Shown: one piece after another, positions 19,345 to 26,102 of the stretch
How positions within the stretch are numbered: position 1 is the stretch's first letter
Layout of the letters: each line of letters begins with the position of its first letter
Assembly (NCBI GenBank): GCA_029978705.1
Contig: JAPOIY010000028.1
Span: forward strand, 1-33,521
Length of the DNA stretch: 33,521 nucleotides
Source of the DNA: Actinomycetota bacterium
GTDB lineage: Bacteria > Actinomycetota > Actinomycetes > S36-B12 > GCA-2699445
Reading direction: 5' to 3'
Notes under the pieces: generated by a model
Databases searched by the model: none
What the model was told of the DNA's origin: nothing
What the model saw: only the letters and a program-made list of their open reading frames with translations
Translations under genes and position numbers: made by a program

Positions 19345-19380
19345 GGGACCTTGGACCCAGAGACTCGGGACGTCCGACCC
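19345..19380 (+). promoter_or_regulatory. Tandem GGGAC-N4-GACCC boxes upstream of the signal-peptidase module
   Basis: GGGACCTTGGACCC (19345-19358) and GGGACGTCCGACCC (19367-19380) are two near-palindromic boxes exactly 22 bp apart, which is two helical turns. They resemble the DevR/DosR (NarL/FixJ-type) box GGGACTWWAGTCCC. CATACT at 19402-19407 could be a -10 without a good -35, the usual picture for activator-dependent promoters. The remainder of the 225-bp gap (19268-19492) shows no gene. Confidence 0.45.
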
Positions 19381-19492
19381 CTCAGGCACAGGACCCTTTC
19401 ACATACTGAAAGCCAGCGCAGGGGGCCACACTGCAGGTAACGGGAGACCGGTGGAGATGCAGCACCACCGATCGACTCCGGAGGTGGTCCCC

Positions 19493-19960
19493 GTGAAGAA
19501 AGAACTCTCAGCCATAGTGTCCGCGGGCATGTTGTTCGCCGTCACCGCCGTCGGCGCGTCGGTCCTGGATCTCAGCGGATCCGACACCGCACCCGGCACG
19601 GGCAAGACGGAAGCGGCATGCGCCGGCCCCCTGATCGTCACCAATCCGGTGACCATCGGTGGCCACAACAACAACCGCATCGAGCAGGTCACGGTCACCG
19701 GCGACATGAGCCAGTGCGCCGGCGAGACCATGTTCGTCGAGGTGGACCTGTTCAACGACACGTCCCACGCGTGGGCCGTCAAGCAGTTGAGCGGAGCGAG
19801 CAGCCTGACGTTCACCTTCGACGCCACCACTGGGGACTTCTACGACACGTCCCCGACTCCCAGTAACGGCACGCTGGTGCCCGCCGGGTCACGGGTCGGT
19901 CCCTACAAGGACAAGGAATTCGGCTTGGTGACGATCACCATTGCCTCCACCTGGCAGTGA
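19493..19960 (+). CDS. Small secreted protein of unknown family, putative substrate of the adjacent signal peptidase
   Basis: A 155-residue exported protein that I do not recognise. The GTG start is chosen for the GGAGG 8 nt upstream; an in-frame ATG at 19451 would add 14 polar residues before the signal. It has a Lys-rich start (VKKE), a long hydrophobic stretch (about 5-27), then a Ser/Thr/Gly linker and a beta-rich domain with TNPVTIGGHNNNRIEQVTVTG and LTFTFDATTGDFYDTS. Two Cys, in EAACAG and MSQCAG, could form one disulfide outside the cell. No wall anchor. Its stop lies 20 bp before a SipW-type signal peptidase gene, as with TasA/SipW pairs, though no TasA similarity is evident. Confidence 0.7.
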   Translation: MKKELSAIVSAGMLFAVTAVGASVLDLSGSDTAPGTGKTEAACAGPLIVTNPVTIGGHNNNRIEQVTVTGDMSQCAGETMFVEVDLFNDTSHAWAVKQLSGASSLTFTFDATTGDFYDTSPTPSNGTLVPAGSRVGPYKDKEFGLVTITIASTWQ

Positions 19961-19980
19961 CACCCCCGAGGGGGACGATC

Positions 19981-20976
19981 ATGGGAACGCCAGCCCCCAC
20001 CGGGCGCCGCCGGACGATATCCGCGCTGGCGCTCGGTGTGGCGATCCTCGGGCTCCTCTGGGCCTTCGTGGGCCCGACCCAGGTGGGCGGTCCCATGACC
20101 TACGCCATCGTGCACGGCCACTCGATGGAGCCGCTTCTCCAGGACGGCGATCTCGTCGTCGCCGCCCGGCGCGGGTCGTACGGCGTCGGCGACACCGTGC
20201 TGTACGACAAGTACGGCGGCCTCGTGATCCACCAACTCACCGGCGGCGACGCCACCGCCGGTTGGGTGAGCCGCGGATTGAACAATTCCTGGGACGACGC
20301 GTGGCGGGTCTTCCCGGCAGACGTCCGCGGCGAGTACGTCCTGCACTCGACGCTGCTCGGCGCCACCTTGCGCTGGCTGGCCCGGCACCCGGCCGCTCCC
20401 GCCCTGGCGGCTGTCGTCGTCTTCCTGCTGTTGTCCCTTCCCCTGCCCCGCCGGCGCCACCTCGACCCGCAGGTCCAGCGACTGACCCGTCAGTCGCGCT
20501 GCGAACGCTGCGGGTCGGTGGTCATGATCTGCGCCCTGGTGACTGTCGGGGTGTGTATGGCCGCCGTGGCCCTGCTGCTCTCCCGCGGTCAGACGGGCGG
20601 GACGAGTTGGTACGTGGCCGTCGCCTCTCTCGTCGGATCATGCGCCGTCGCGGCGTTCGCGGGCCGCGCGGGCGCCAGCGGAGAGGCGGAGCCACAACGC
20701 ACCCTGGCCGCTCTCGACGGGCAGGTGCGGCGACTGCCGTGCGACGTACCGATCGAGGGGGTTCCGCTGGGAGTCAGTTCCGTCGCCGACCTGCGGGAGC
20801 AGAGTGTGCACTGGCGCAGCCCGGTGTTCCACCAACAGTTCCCGGACCGCGACACGTTCACCCTCGTGACCCCCGCGGGGAACCCCACGTGGGCGGTGCG
20901 GCGCAACGGTTCGGTGCCGAGCACGCGACACGCGGCCGCGGCACCGACGGACGGGGGCAGCACCTCCGCAAACTGA
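19981..20976 (+). CDS. SipW/ER-type signal peptidase I with extended membrane tail
   Basis: A 331-residue membrane peptidase. It has an N-terminal helix (about 13-32), then HGHSMEPLLQDGDLVV with catalytic Ser48, and LVIHQLTGG with His84 where bacterial LepB has Lys. A Ser/His dyad is the mark of the ER/SipW type. SRGLNNSWDDA (98-108) corresponds to the conserved Asn/Asp region. A membrane helix at 138-155 follows. The chain then continues, unlike most SipW proteins, with CERC (174-177), two more helices (about 180-201 and 208-227) and a tail of about 100 residues. ATG at 19981 is used because GAGGGGG is 6 nt upstream; a GTG at 19957 overlapping the previous stop is less likely. Confidence 0.82.
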   Translation: MGTPAPTGRRRTISALALGVAILGLLWAFVGPTQVGGPMTYAIVHGHSMEPLLQDGDLVVAARRGSYGVGDTVLYDKYGGLVIHQLTGGDATAGWVSRGLNNSWDDAWRVFPADVRGEYVLHSTLLGATLRWLARHPAAPALAAVVVFLLLSLPLPRRRHLDPQVQRLTRQSRCERCGSVVMICALVTVGVCMAAVALLLSRGQTGGTSWYVAVASLVGSCAVAAFAGRAGASGEAEPQRTLAALDGQVRRLPCDVPIEGVPLGVSSVADLREQSVHWRSPVFHQQFPDRDTFTLVTPAGNPTWAVRRNGSVPSTRHAAAAPTDGGSTSAN

Positions 20977-20981
20977 TCACC

Positions 20982-22157
20982 GTGACCGGGACCCCGTGGC
21001 GCGAGGCGATGCGTACCGCCGCCGACCTGCCGCCCGCCCCAGCCGTCCGGGTGGGGCTCGAATCCGCGATCGGGGCGCGACTGGCGCAGCCCGTGGTCGC
21101 CCAGAGCGACCTGCCGCCGGTGGCGAGCGCCGCGGGGGCCGGATACGCGGTGCGCGGCATCGGACCGTGGCGGATCCGCCCCACCGGTACGACTCCCGAA
21201 GAAGGCGAAGCGGTCGCCGTGCGCGGGGGAGACCCGCTGCCCCCCGACACCCTTGCTGTCGTGGGCTCCCGGGAGGCTGTCGTGGAGTCCGACATCGTCC
21301 TGGTGGGCGATCCCGCTACCGGGCGCCCGGGCACGCGGCCGGGCATGGCGACGCCGGGGGAAGGAATCACGACCCGGGCCACCCAGGCCACCGCCGGTGA
21401 GGTTCTCGGCAAAGCCGGGACGACCGTGACCGCCGGAACGGTCGCACTGGCTGCCGCGGCGGGGATGGACGAACTCGTCGTCATCCCGCCGGCTACGGTC
21501 GCGCCGCTCGTCATCACCTCCGACTTCCTGGACTCCGGACCGCCCCGGCGGGGCCGCAACCGCGACATCGTCGCCGCGCTGTTGCCCGCCTGGATCATGG
21601 GCAGCGGGGCCCGCTGTCTGCCCGGCGCCACTGCGGCGCCCACCCACGCGGCAGCGGTCGCGGACCGGGTGGCCGCCTCGGATGCCGACCTGACGGTGGT
21701 CACAGCGGGGGCCGACCCCGGTCCCACCATCGCCTCCGCCCTGCGCCGCGCGGGCGGCACGATCCTGCTGGAGCGGGTGGCCGCCCACCCGGCCGACGCC
21801 GTGCTGCTCGCCCAGCTGGGCGCGGGTCGGCGCGTCCTGGTCCTCCCCCGCGACCCGGCGGCGGCGGTCGTGAACCTGGCCCTGCTCCTTTCGCCGATGA
21901 TCGCGTCCCTCTCGGGCCACCCCACCCCACCCGTACGTTCGGTCATGCTGCGGGCCGACGCCCCCGGTTCCGGTGAGCGGGCCGTACCGGTCCAGGTGGA
22001 GAGCGGCGAACTGGCCGACCTCGCCGTCGCCCAGCCGTGGGTGGGCCCCTTCGGCCTCACTCCCGTCGGCACATGCAACGGCATCGCGTTCCTGGGCGCC
22101 GGGCGCGGCCGGCGCGGCGACACCGTTCCGGTGATCTCGCTGCCGGGACGCAGTTAG
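20982..22157 (+). CDS. Degenerate MoeA-like protein, probably not a molybdenum insertase
   Basis: A 391-residue protein with the MoeA order of blocks. TPWREAM opens it. LESAIGARLAQPVVAQSDLPP leads into SAAGAGYAV (49-57), where MoeA has SxMDGYA. The middle has GITTRATQATAGEVLGKAGTTV and LAAAAGMDELVV, and the MPT-binding-like region is TVVTAGADPGPT (238-249). The key motifs are broken: the Asp of DGYA is Ala53, the GGVSVGxxD loop is replaced, and the LPGNP motif reads LPRDP. The chain ends in a short MoeA domain-IV-like barrel. The GTG start, 5 nt after the peptidase stop, keeps the N-terminal MoeA block. No molybdenum cofactor gene is nearby. A structural or binding role in the secretion module is inferred. 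Confidence 0.7.
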   Translation: MTGTPWREAMRTAADLPPAPAVRVGLESAIGARLAQPVVAQSDLPPVASAAGAGYAVRGIGPWRIRPTGTTPEEGEAVAVRGGDPLPPDTLAVVGSREAVVESDIVLVGDPATGRPGTRPGMATPGEGITTRATQATAGEVLGKAGTTVTAGTVALAAAAGMDELVVIPPATVAPLVITSDFLDSGPPRRGRNRDIVAALLPAWIMGSGARCLPGATAAPTHAAAVADRVAASDADLTVVTAGADPGPTIASALRRAGGTILLERVAAHPADAVLLAQLGAGRRVLVLPRDPAAAVVNLALLLSPMIASLSGHPTPPVRSVMLRADAPGSGERAVPVQVESGELADLAVAQPWVGPFGLTPVGTCNGIAFLGAGRGRRGDTVPVISLPGRS

Positions 22158-22160
22158 CCG

Positions 22161-22195
22161 CGGGGCAGCGACTCAGTAGGCTCCGTCGCCCCGCA
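22161..22195. terminator. Imperfect hairpin between convergent genes
   Basis: GCGGGGCAGCGAC (22161-22173) pairs with GTCGCCCCGC (22186-22195), with a small bulge. It lies at the meeting point of the MoeA-like gene and the sugar transferase gene. No T-tract on either side, so a bidirectional terminator role is only plausible. Confidence 0.3.
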
Positions 22196-22862
22196 CCACG
22201 ACCCCGACGGTGGCGCGCAGGATCCGCAGATCGCCGCGCAGCGAACGGGTGGCCACGTAGGTCAGATCGAGGTCCATCCGCTGCTCCCACGTCGTCTCCT
22301 TGCGGCCGCTCACCTGCCACAGACCGGTGAGCCCGGGACGGCAGTCGTGCCGCCGATGTTGACGCGCGGCCAGCAGCGGCAGTTCTTCGGGCAGGATCGG
22401 CCGCGGTCCCACCAGGGCCATCTCCCCCCGGACCACATTCCACAACTGCGGCAGTTCGTCGACGGACCAGCGCCGCAGTACGGCTCCTACCCGCGTGATG
22501 CGGGGATCGCTGCGGTAGCGCGCGGCCATGTCGGCATCGGGGGTGCCCAGGATCTCCTGGCGCAGCGCGTCGGCGCCGGGCACCATCGTGCGGAACTTCA
22601 GGAACGGGAAGAGCCGGCCGTCGCGGCCCACGCGCCATTGCGCGTAGAACACCGGGCCGGGCCCCGACAGGCGGATGGCCATGGCCACCGCCACGAAGAG
22701 CGGCAGCAGCGCGAGGAGCAGGACCAGCGCCCCCACCAGGTCGAATCCGCGCCCCACCCGCTCCGCCGCCGAGGGACGCCCGGCGCTGCGGACTGGCTGC
22801 GCGGGTCGCGGGATCGGGACCCTGCCGCGGGTCACCACTGTCTGGTCGTACGTAGTGCTCAC
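22173..22862 (-). CDS. Bacterial sugar transferase (initiating glycosyl-1-phosphate transferase)
   Basis: Transfers a sugar 1-phosphate to undecaprenyl phosphate to start a surface glycan. The 229-residue chain has one membrane helix (about 41-63), then KFRTM (89-93), [23 protein letters not shown] (118-140), [14 protein letters not shown] (142-155) and [14 protein letters not shown] (174-187). It has only the catalytic part, without the multi-helix N-terminal domain of WcaJ-like enzymes. GTG at 22862 is preferred because GGAGG lies 5 nt upstream; the frame is open to 22916. No other glycan genes are in the window, so it works alone or with genes elsewhere. The sugar is unknown. Confidence 0.9.
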   Translation of the reverse strand: MSTTYDQTVVTRGRVPIPRPAQPVRSAGRPSAAERVGRGFDLVGALVLLLALLPLFVAVAMAIRLSGPGPVFYAQWRVGRDGRLFPFLKFRTMVPGADALRQEILGTPDADMAARYRSDPRITRVGAVLRRWSVDELPQLWNVVRGEMALVGPRPILPEELPLLAARQHRRHDCRPGLTGLWQVSGRKETTWEQRMDLDLTYVATRSLRGDLRILRATVGVVVRGDGAY

Positions 22863-22963
22863 GCCACCCTCCCCGTAGCCGACGCCGGCCGCTGGCGCCC
22901 GCGAGGCAGACCTCACGGGCGCCAGTCCCCCGGTTGTTGCGTGGCCCCCCAGCCACGTGTTTC

Positions 22964-22993
22964 ACGTTAGGTGACGCAGAGCGACCTTGGACC
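22964..22993 (-). promoter_or_regulatory. Candidate promoter of the sugar transferase gene with a shared box
   Basis: TAACGT (22964-22969, minus strand) fits the TANNNT -10. The expected -35 area holds GACCTTGGACC (22983-22993 on the plus strand), identical for 11 nt to the core of the box at 19345-19358. A 6-bp hairpin (22940-22957) lies in the leader. Activator control is inferred. Confidence 0.35.
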
Positions 22994-23044
22994 AGGTGAA
23001 AACATGCTGTGAATCACTCCCCGTGCCCTTGATCGGGGGCGTGC

Positions 23045-23073
23045 TTACAGCAAGTTACCGAGCCGGCTACCCT
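23045..23073 (+). promoter_or_regulatory. Candidate distal promoter of the GH3 lipoprotein gene
   Basis: TTACAG (23045-23050) and TACCCT (23068-23073) are spaced by 17 bp. A transcript from here would have a leader of about 110 nt containing a CGGGGG/CCCCCG hairpin near 23157-23177. The rest of the 328-bp gap 22863-23190 shows no gene that I can support. Confidence 0.4.
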
Positions 23074-23178
23074 CTGTGATGTCTCATCGTTGCTCCGGGT
23101 ACCGGCGCCCACAGCCGGTCGCGGATCACGCTGTGGTTACGCGGGTCCGGCGATGCCGGGGGACGCCGACCCCCGACT

Positions 23179-23184
23179 TAGCCT
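23179..23184 (+). promoter_or_regulatory. Candidate proximal -10 element of the GH3 gene
   Basis: TAGCCT ends 6 nt before the ATG at 23191, which has no Shine-Dalgarno sequence. It may give a leaderless transcript. No clear -35. Confidence 0.4.
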
Positions 23185-23190
23185 TAGCCC

Positions 23191-24333
23191 ATGTCTTCCC
23201 GCGCGCGTGTATCTCTGGTCGCCGGTGTCCTGGCGGGCGCCACGGTCCTGGCGGGGTGTTCCTCGCAGGGCAGCGGCGACGCCACCGACCCCAGCACCTC
23301 GGCCAGCAGTTCCGACTGCACGAACCTGCAGCAGGTGCAGCGGTGGGACCTGGACCGGCGTCTCGGGCAGATGCTGATGGGCGCCGTCTACGCCGACGCC
23401 GGTGAGACGGCCATTCGCGCCGCCGTCAACCAGATCGCCAAAGGCAACGTCGGCGGCGTCAACGTGCTGGGCGAGTCCACCTACTCCTACTCCAACAACG
23501 AGCTGGCGCAGGCAGTGGACGCCGGTGGGCAAGTGCCACCGTTCCTCGCCGTCGACGAGGAAGGGGGTCGCGTACAGCGGCTCACCGACGAGGTCGGCTA
23601 TCTGCCGTCTGCCCGCGAGATGGCCGACACCATGAGCCCTGCTCAGGTGCAGAAGACGGCCGAGAAGATCGGTCGGGCCATGAAACGCCTGTCCCTCAAC
23701 ATGGATCTCGCCCCGGTCGTCGACATCAGCAACGAGTACCCCGACGCCGTGATCGGGGACCGGTCGTTCAGCGGCAACCCGCAGACGGTGACTGAGTACG
23801 CCGGCGCCTTCGCCGACGGCCTGCGCGAGAAGGACGTCATCCCCGTCCTGAAACACTTCCCCGGCCTGGGCCGCGGCAGCGGCAACACCGACTACGAGTC
23901 GGCCACCACCCCGCCGTTGAAACAGCTGCAGAAGAAGGACCTCAAGCCCTACGAGACGCTTCTCCAGGACTCCCCCGTGGCGGTGATGACCACCAACGCC
24001 GCCGTCCCGGGTCTGACCGGAGGCAAGCCGGCCTCCCTGACGCCCGCCACCTACGCGTTGCTGCGCGACGACTACGGGTTCGCCGGTGTCGTCATGACCG
24101 ACTCGTTGTCGGCGGCCGCGGTCTCCCAGGGGCAGAACATCGGCCACGCCGTCGCCAAGGCACTCATCGCCGGAGCCGACGTCGCTTTGTGGGACCAGCT
24201 CTCGCAGCAGAAGGCGGTCCACCGGCAGCTGCGCAAGGCCGTGAAGGCCGGGAAACTCACCGAGGACCAGATCAACACGTCGGTGGTGCGCATCATGGAC
24301 CTCAAGGGCGTCAACCTGTGTGAAGGCCGCTGA
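23191..24333 (+). CDS. Glycoside hydrolase family 3 lipoprotein (NagZ/LpqI-like)
   Basis: A 380-residue lipoprotein. The signal ends in the lipobox LAGC (20-23), and a Ser/Thr-rich linker follows. One GH3 barrel follows, with FLAVDEEGGRVQRLT (118-132), NMDLAPVVDIS (170-180), VLKHFPGLGRGSGNTDYES and GFAGVVMTDSLSAAAV. Asp304 is the expected nucleophile. Family members remove N-acetylglucosamine from peptidoglycan fragments, and LpqI acts in muropeptide recycling. The loop that in NagZ carries the catalytic His of the His-Asp dyad (DSH) reads NTDYE here, and the preceding HG is LG, so the acid/base residue must differ. The next gene is 21 bp downstream. Confidence 0.87.
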   Translation: MSSRARVSLVAGVLAGATVLAGCSSQGSGDATDPSTSASSSDCTNLQQVQRWDLDRRLGQMLMGAVYADAGETAIRAAVNQIAKGNVGGVNVLGESTYSYSNNELAQAVDAGGQVPPFLAVDEEGGRVQRLTDEVGYLPSAREMADTMSPAQVQKTAEKIGRAMKRLSLNMDLAPVVDISNEYPDAVIGDRSFSGNPQTVTEYAGAFADGLREKDVIPVLKHFPGLGRGSGNTDYESATTPPLKQLQKKDLKPYETLLQDSPVAVMTTNAAVPGLTGGKPASLTPATYALLRDDYGFAGVVMTDSLSAAAVSQGQNIGHAVAKALIAGADVALWDQLSQQKAVHRQLRKAVKAGKLTEDQINTSVVRIMDLKGVNLCEGR

Positions 24334-24354
24334 CCCACCCGACGAGGAGGCGCC

Positions 24355-25506
24355 ATGTTCCGGTCCCTGCGAACCCTCGCCGCCGGCGCCGTCCTGGTCG
24401 CCACCCTGACCTCCTGTTCCACGTCGGGCAGTGAGTCATCGCCGGACCCGAGCGGTTCCGGCCTACCGCGCCAGACGCAGGATGCGCTGCAGCAGGTCCT
24501 CATCAGCGCGCAGGACGACCTGGGATTCCCCGGAGTGATCGCCGGGGTGTGGTCGCCGTCAGGCGAATGGGTGGGCACCGCGGGTACCACCGGAGCCGAC
24601 ACACAGGCCGCACCGACCCCTTCCGACCACACCCGCATCGGCAGCGTCACCAAGACGTTCACGGTGACGGCGCTACTGCAGCAGGTCGAACGCGGCACCA
24701 TGTCCCTCGCCGATCCCATCGAGAAGTACGTGCCCGGCCTGCCCAACGGCCGCACCGCGACGCTTCGGGACCTGGCACAGATGACCAGCGGCATCCCCAG
24801 TTACACGCAGAACCGCGCGTGGGGCACGGCCTACTTCGCCGACACCGCGTCCACCTACACGGCGCAGCAACTCGTGGACTACGTCAAGGGGAAGAAGCCC
24901 ATGTTCCCCGCGGGCAAGAAGTTCTACTACTCCAACACCAACACGGTCGCCCTGGGCATGGCGATCGCCCAGGCGACCGGAAAACCCCTCGAGACGGTGC
25001 TGGCCGACGACATCCTCGGCCCCCTCGGGTTGACGGGGACCAGCTGGCCGGGCCAGTCGGCGGAGTTGCCTCAGCCCTACCTGTCCGGGGTCACGGAACA
25101 GGGACTGCCGGTCGGCACCGAGAAGGACGCCACGATGTGGAACCCGTCCTGGGGGAACGCCGCCGGGGAGATGATCTCCACCCTGGACGACCTGCACACG
25201 TGGGGCACCGCCCTCGGTACCGGGAAGGGAATCCTGAAACCGCGCACGCAGAAGCTGCGCCTGAGAGCGCTGGAGCAGAACCTCGCAATCCCGGGGAACA
25301 GCCGCAAGCTGGTCTACGGGCTCGGGATGGGTCGGATGGACGGTTGGCTCGGCCACACCGGCGAACTGCCCGGCTACAACACCTCCGTGCTCTATGACCC
25401 GAAGTCGGAAACGACCGTCGTCGTCATGGTCAACAGCGACATCCCGGCCGACGGGAAGAACCCGGCCCCCTACGTGATGCGGCAACTGCAGGCCGTCCTG
25501 AGCTGA
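24355..25506 (+). CDS. Serine hydrolase lipoprotein (class C beta-lactamase/DD-carboxypeptidase fold)
   Basis: A 383-residue lipoprotein with lipobox LTSC (18-21) and a Ser-rich linker to about residue 37. A penicillin-binding-protein-fold hydrolase follows: SVTK (97-100, nucleophile Ser97), YSN (192-194) and HTG (334-336). Such enzymes are D-Ala-D-Ala carboxypeptidases, D-aminopeptidases or esterases; the exact substrate cannot be assigned. GAGGAGG lies 4 nt before the ATG. It follows the GH3 lipoprotein gene by 21 bp, so the pair is likely one transcript for wall trimming at the outer face of the membrane. Confidence 0.88.
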   Translation: MFRSLRTLAAGAVLVATLTSCSTSGSESSPDPSGSGLPRQTQDALQQVLISAQDDLGFPGVIAGVWSPSGEWVGTAGTTGADTQAAPTPSDHTRIGSVTKTFTVTALLQQVERGTMSLADPIEKYVPGLPNGRTATLRDLAQMTSGIPSYTQNRAWGTAYFADTASTYTAQQLVDYVKGKKPMFPAGKKFYYSNTNTVALGMAIAQATGKPLETVLADDILGPLGLTGTSWPGQSAELPQPYLSGVTEQGLPVGTEKDATMWNPSWGNAAGEMISTLDDLHTWGTALGTGKGILKPRTQKLRLRALEQNLAIPGNSRKLVYGLGMGRMDGWLGHTGELPGYNTSVLYDPKSETTVVVMVNSDIPADGKNPAPYVMRQLQAVLS

Positions 25507-25517
25507 CGTCGCTGTGG

Positions 25518-25523
25518 AACACT
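25518..25523 (+). promoter_or_regulatory. Weak candidate -10 element before bpa
   Basis: AACACT ends exactly 6 nt before the bpa ATG, which has no Shine-Dalgarno sequence. It misses the first T of TANNNT. It is listed because the spacing matches other leaderless candidates here. Confidence 0.25.
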
Positions 25524-25529
25524 GGCCCC

Positions 25530-26093
25530 ATGGCGGAGACCAGTGGAGCCGACGAGTCCGACGAGACCCCGAACCCCCACATGCTCGTCGTGGACCCGGC
25601 CGGCCGGCCGGTGGCCGAGCCGGACGACGCTGACGATGACCGCGAACTCACCGACCTCGTGGAGCAGCCCGCGAAGGTGATGCGGATCGGTTCGATGATC
25701 AAGCAGCTCCTCGAGGAGGTCCGGTCCGCGCCGCTGGACGAGGCGGCCCGGGCCCGGCTGCGGGAGATCCACGCTCGGTCCGTGCAGGAACTGGGTGATG
25801 CTCTGGCTCCCGAACTCGTCGCGGAACTGGAACGCCTGTCGCTGCCGTTCGGGGACGACAGCCAGCCGTCCGAGGCAGAGCTGCGCATCGCCCAGGCGCA
25901 ACTCGTCGGGTGGCTGGAAGGACTGTTCCACGGAATCCAGACGGCCCTGTTCGCCCAGCAGATGGCAGCGCGGGCACAACTGGAGGAGATGCGGCGGCGC
26001 GCCATCGGCCCGGGCGGTGGACCCTTCCCCGAGGCACCCCAGGCCCAGGAAGGGACACCGGCCCAGCGTCCCCCGTCGGGCCCTTATCTGTGA
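25530..26093 (+). CDS. bpa: Bacterial proteasome activator Bpa (PafE)
   Basis: An ATP-independent ring-forming activator that opens the 20S proteasome gate and helps degrade unfolded or specific proteins (HspR in mycobacteria). The 187-residue chain has a disordered acidic N-terminus (1-36), then the highly conserved LTDLVEQPAKVMRIG...IKQLLEEVR and PSEAELRIAQAQLVGWLEGL...QTALFAQQMAARAQL helices. It ends in GPYL, equivalent to the GQYL tail that docks into proteasome pockets. The match to Mycobacterium Rv3780 is clear by motif. It implies that the organism has a proteasome, although no prcAB gene lies in the window. serS starts 9 bp downstream. Confidence 0.93.
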   Translation: MAETSGADESDETPNPHMLVVDPAGRPVAEPDDADDDRELTDLVEQPAKVMRIGSMIKQLLEEVRSAPLDEAARARLREIHARSVQELGDALAPELVAELERLSLPFGDDSQPSEAELRIAQAQLVGWLEGLFHGIQTALFAQQMAARAQLEEMRRRAIGPGGGPFPEAPQAQEGTPAQRPPSGPYL

Positions 26094-26102
26094 GGCTCGG
26101 CG

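Noticed and set aside
19941-20981. Upstream extension of the MoeA-like frame through the signal peptidase gene
   Set aside because: The extension is Arg/Pro-rich, lacks any motif and overlaps a convincing peptidase. The MoeA block begins right after the peptidase stop.
23076-23190. Small coding region in the leader of the GH3 gene
   Set aside because: An open frame starting at 23076 overlaps the lipoprotein signal in another frame, is Arg-rich and has no ribosome site.
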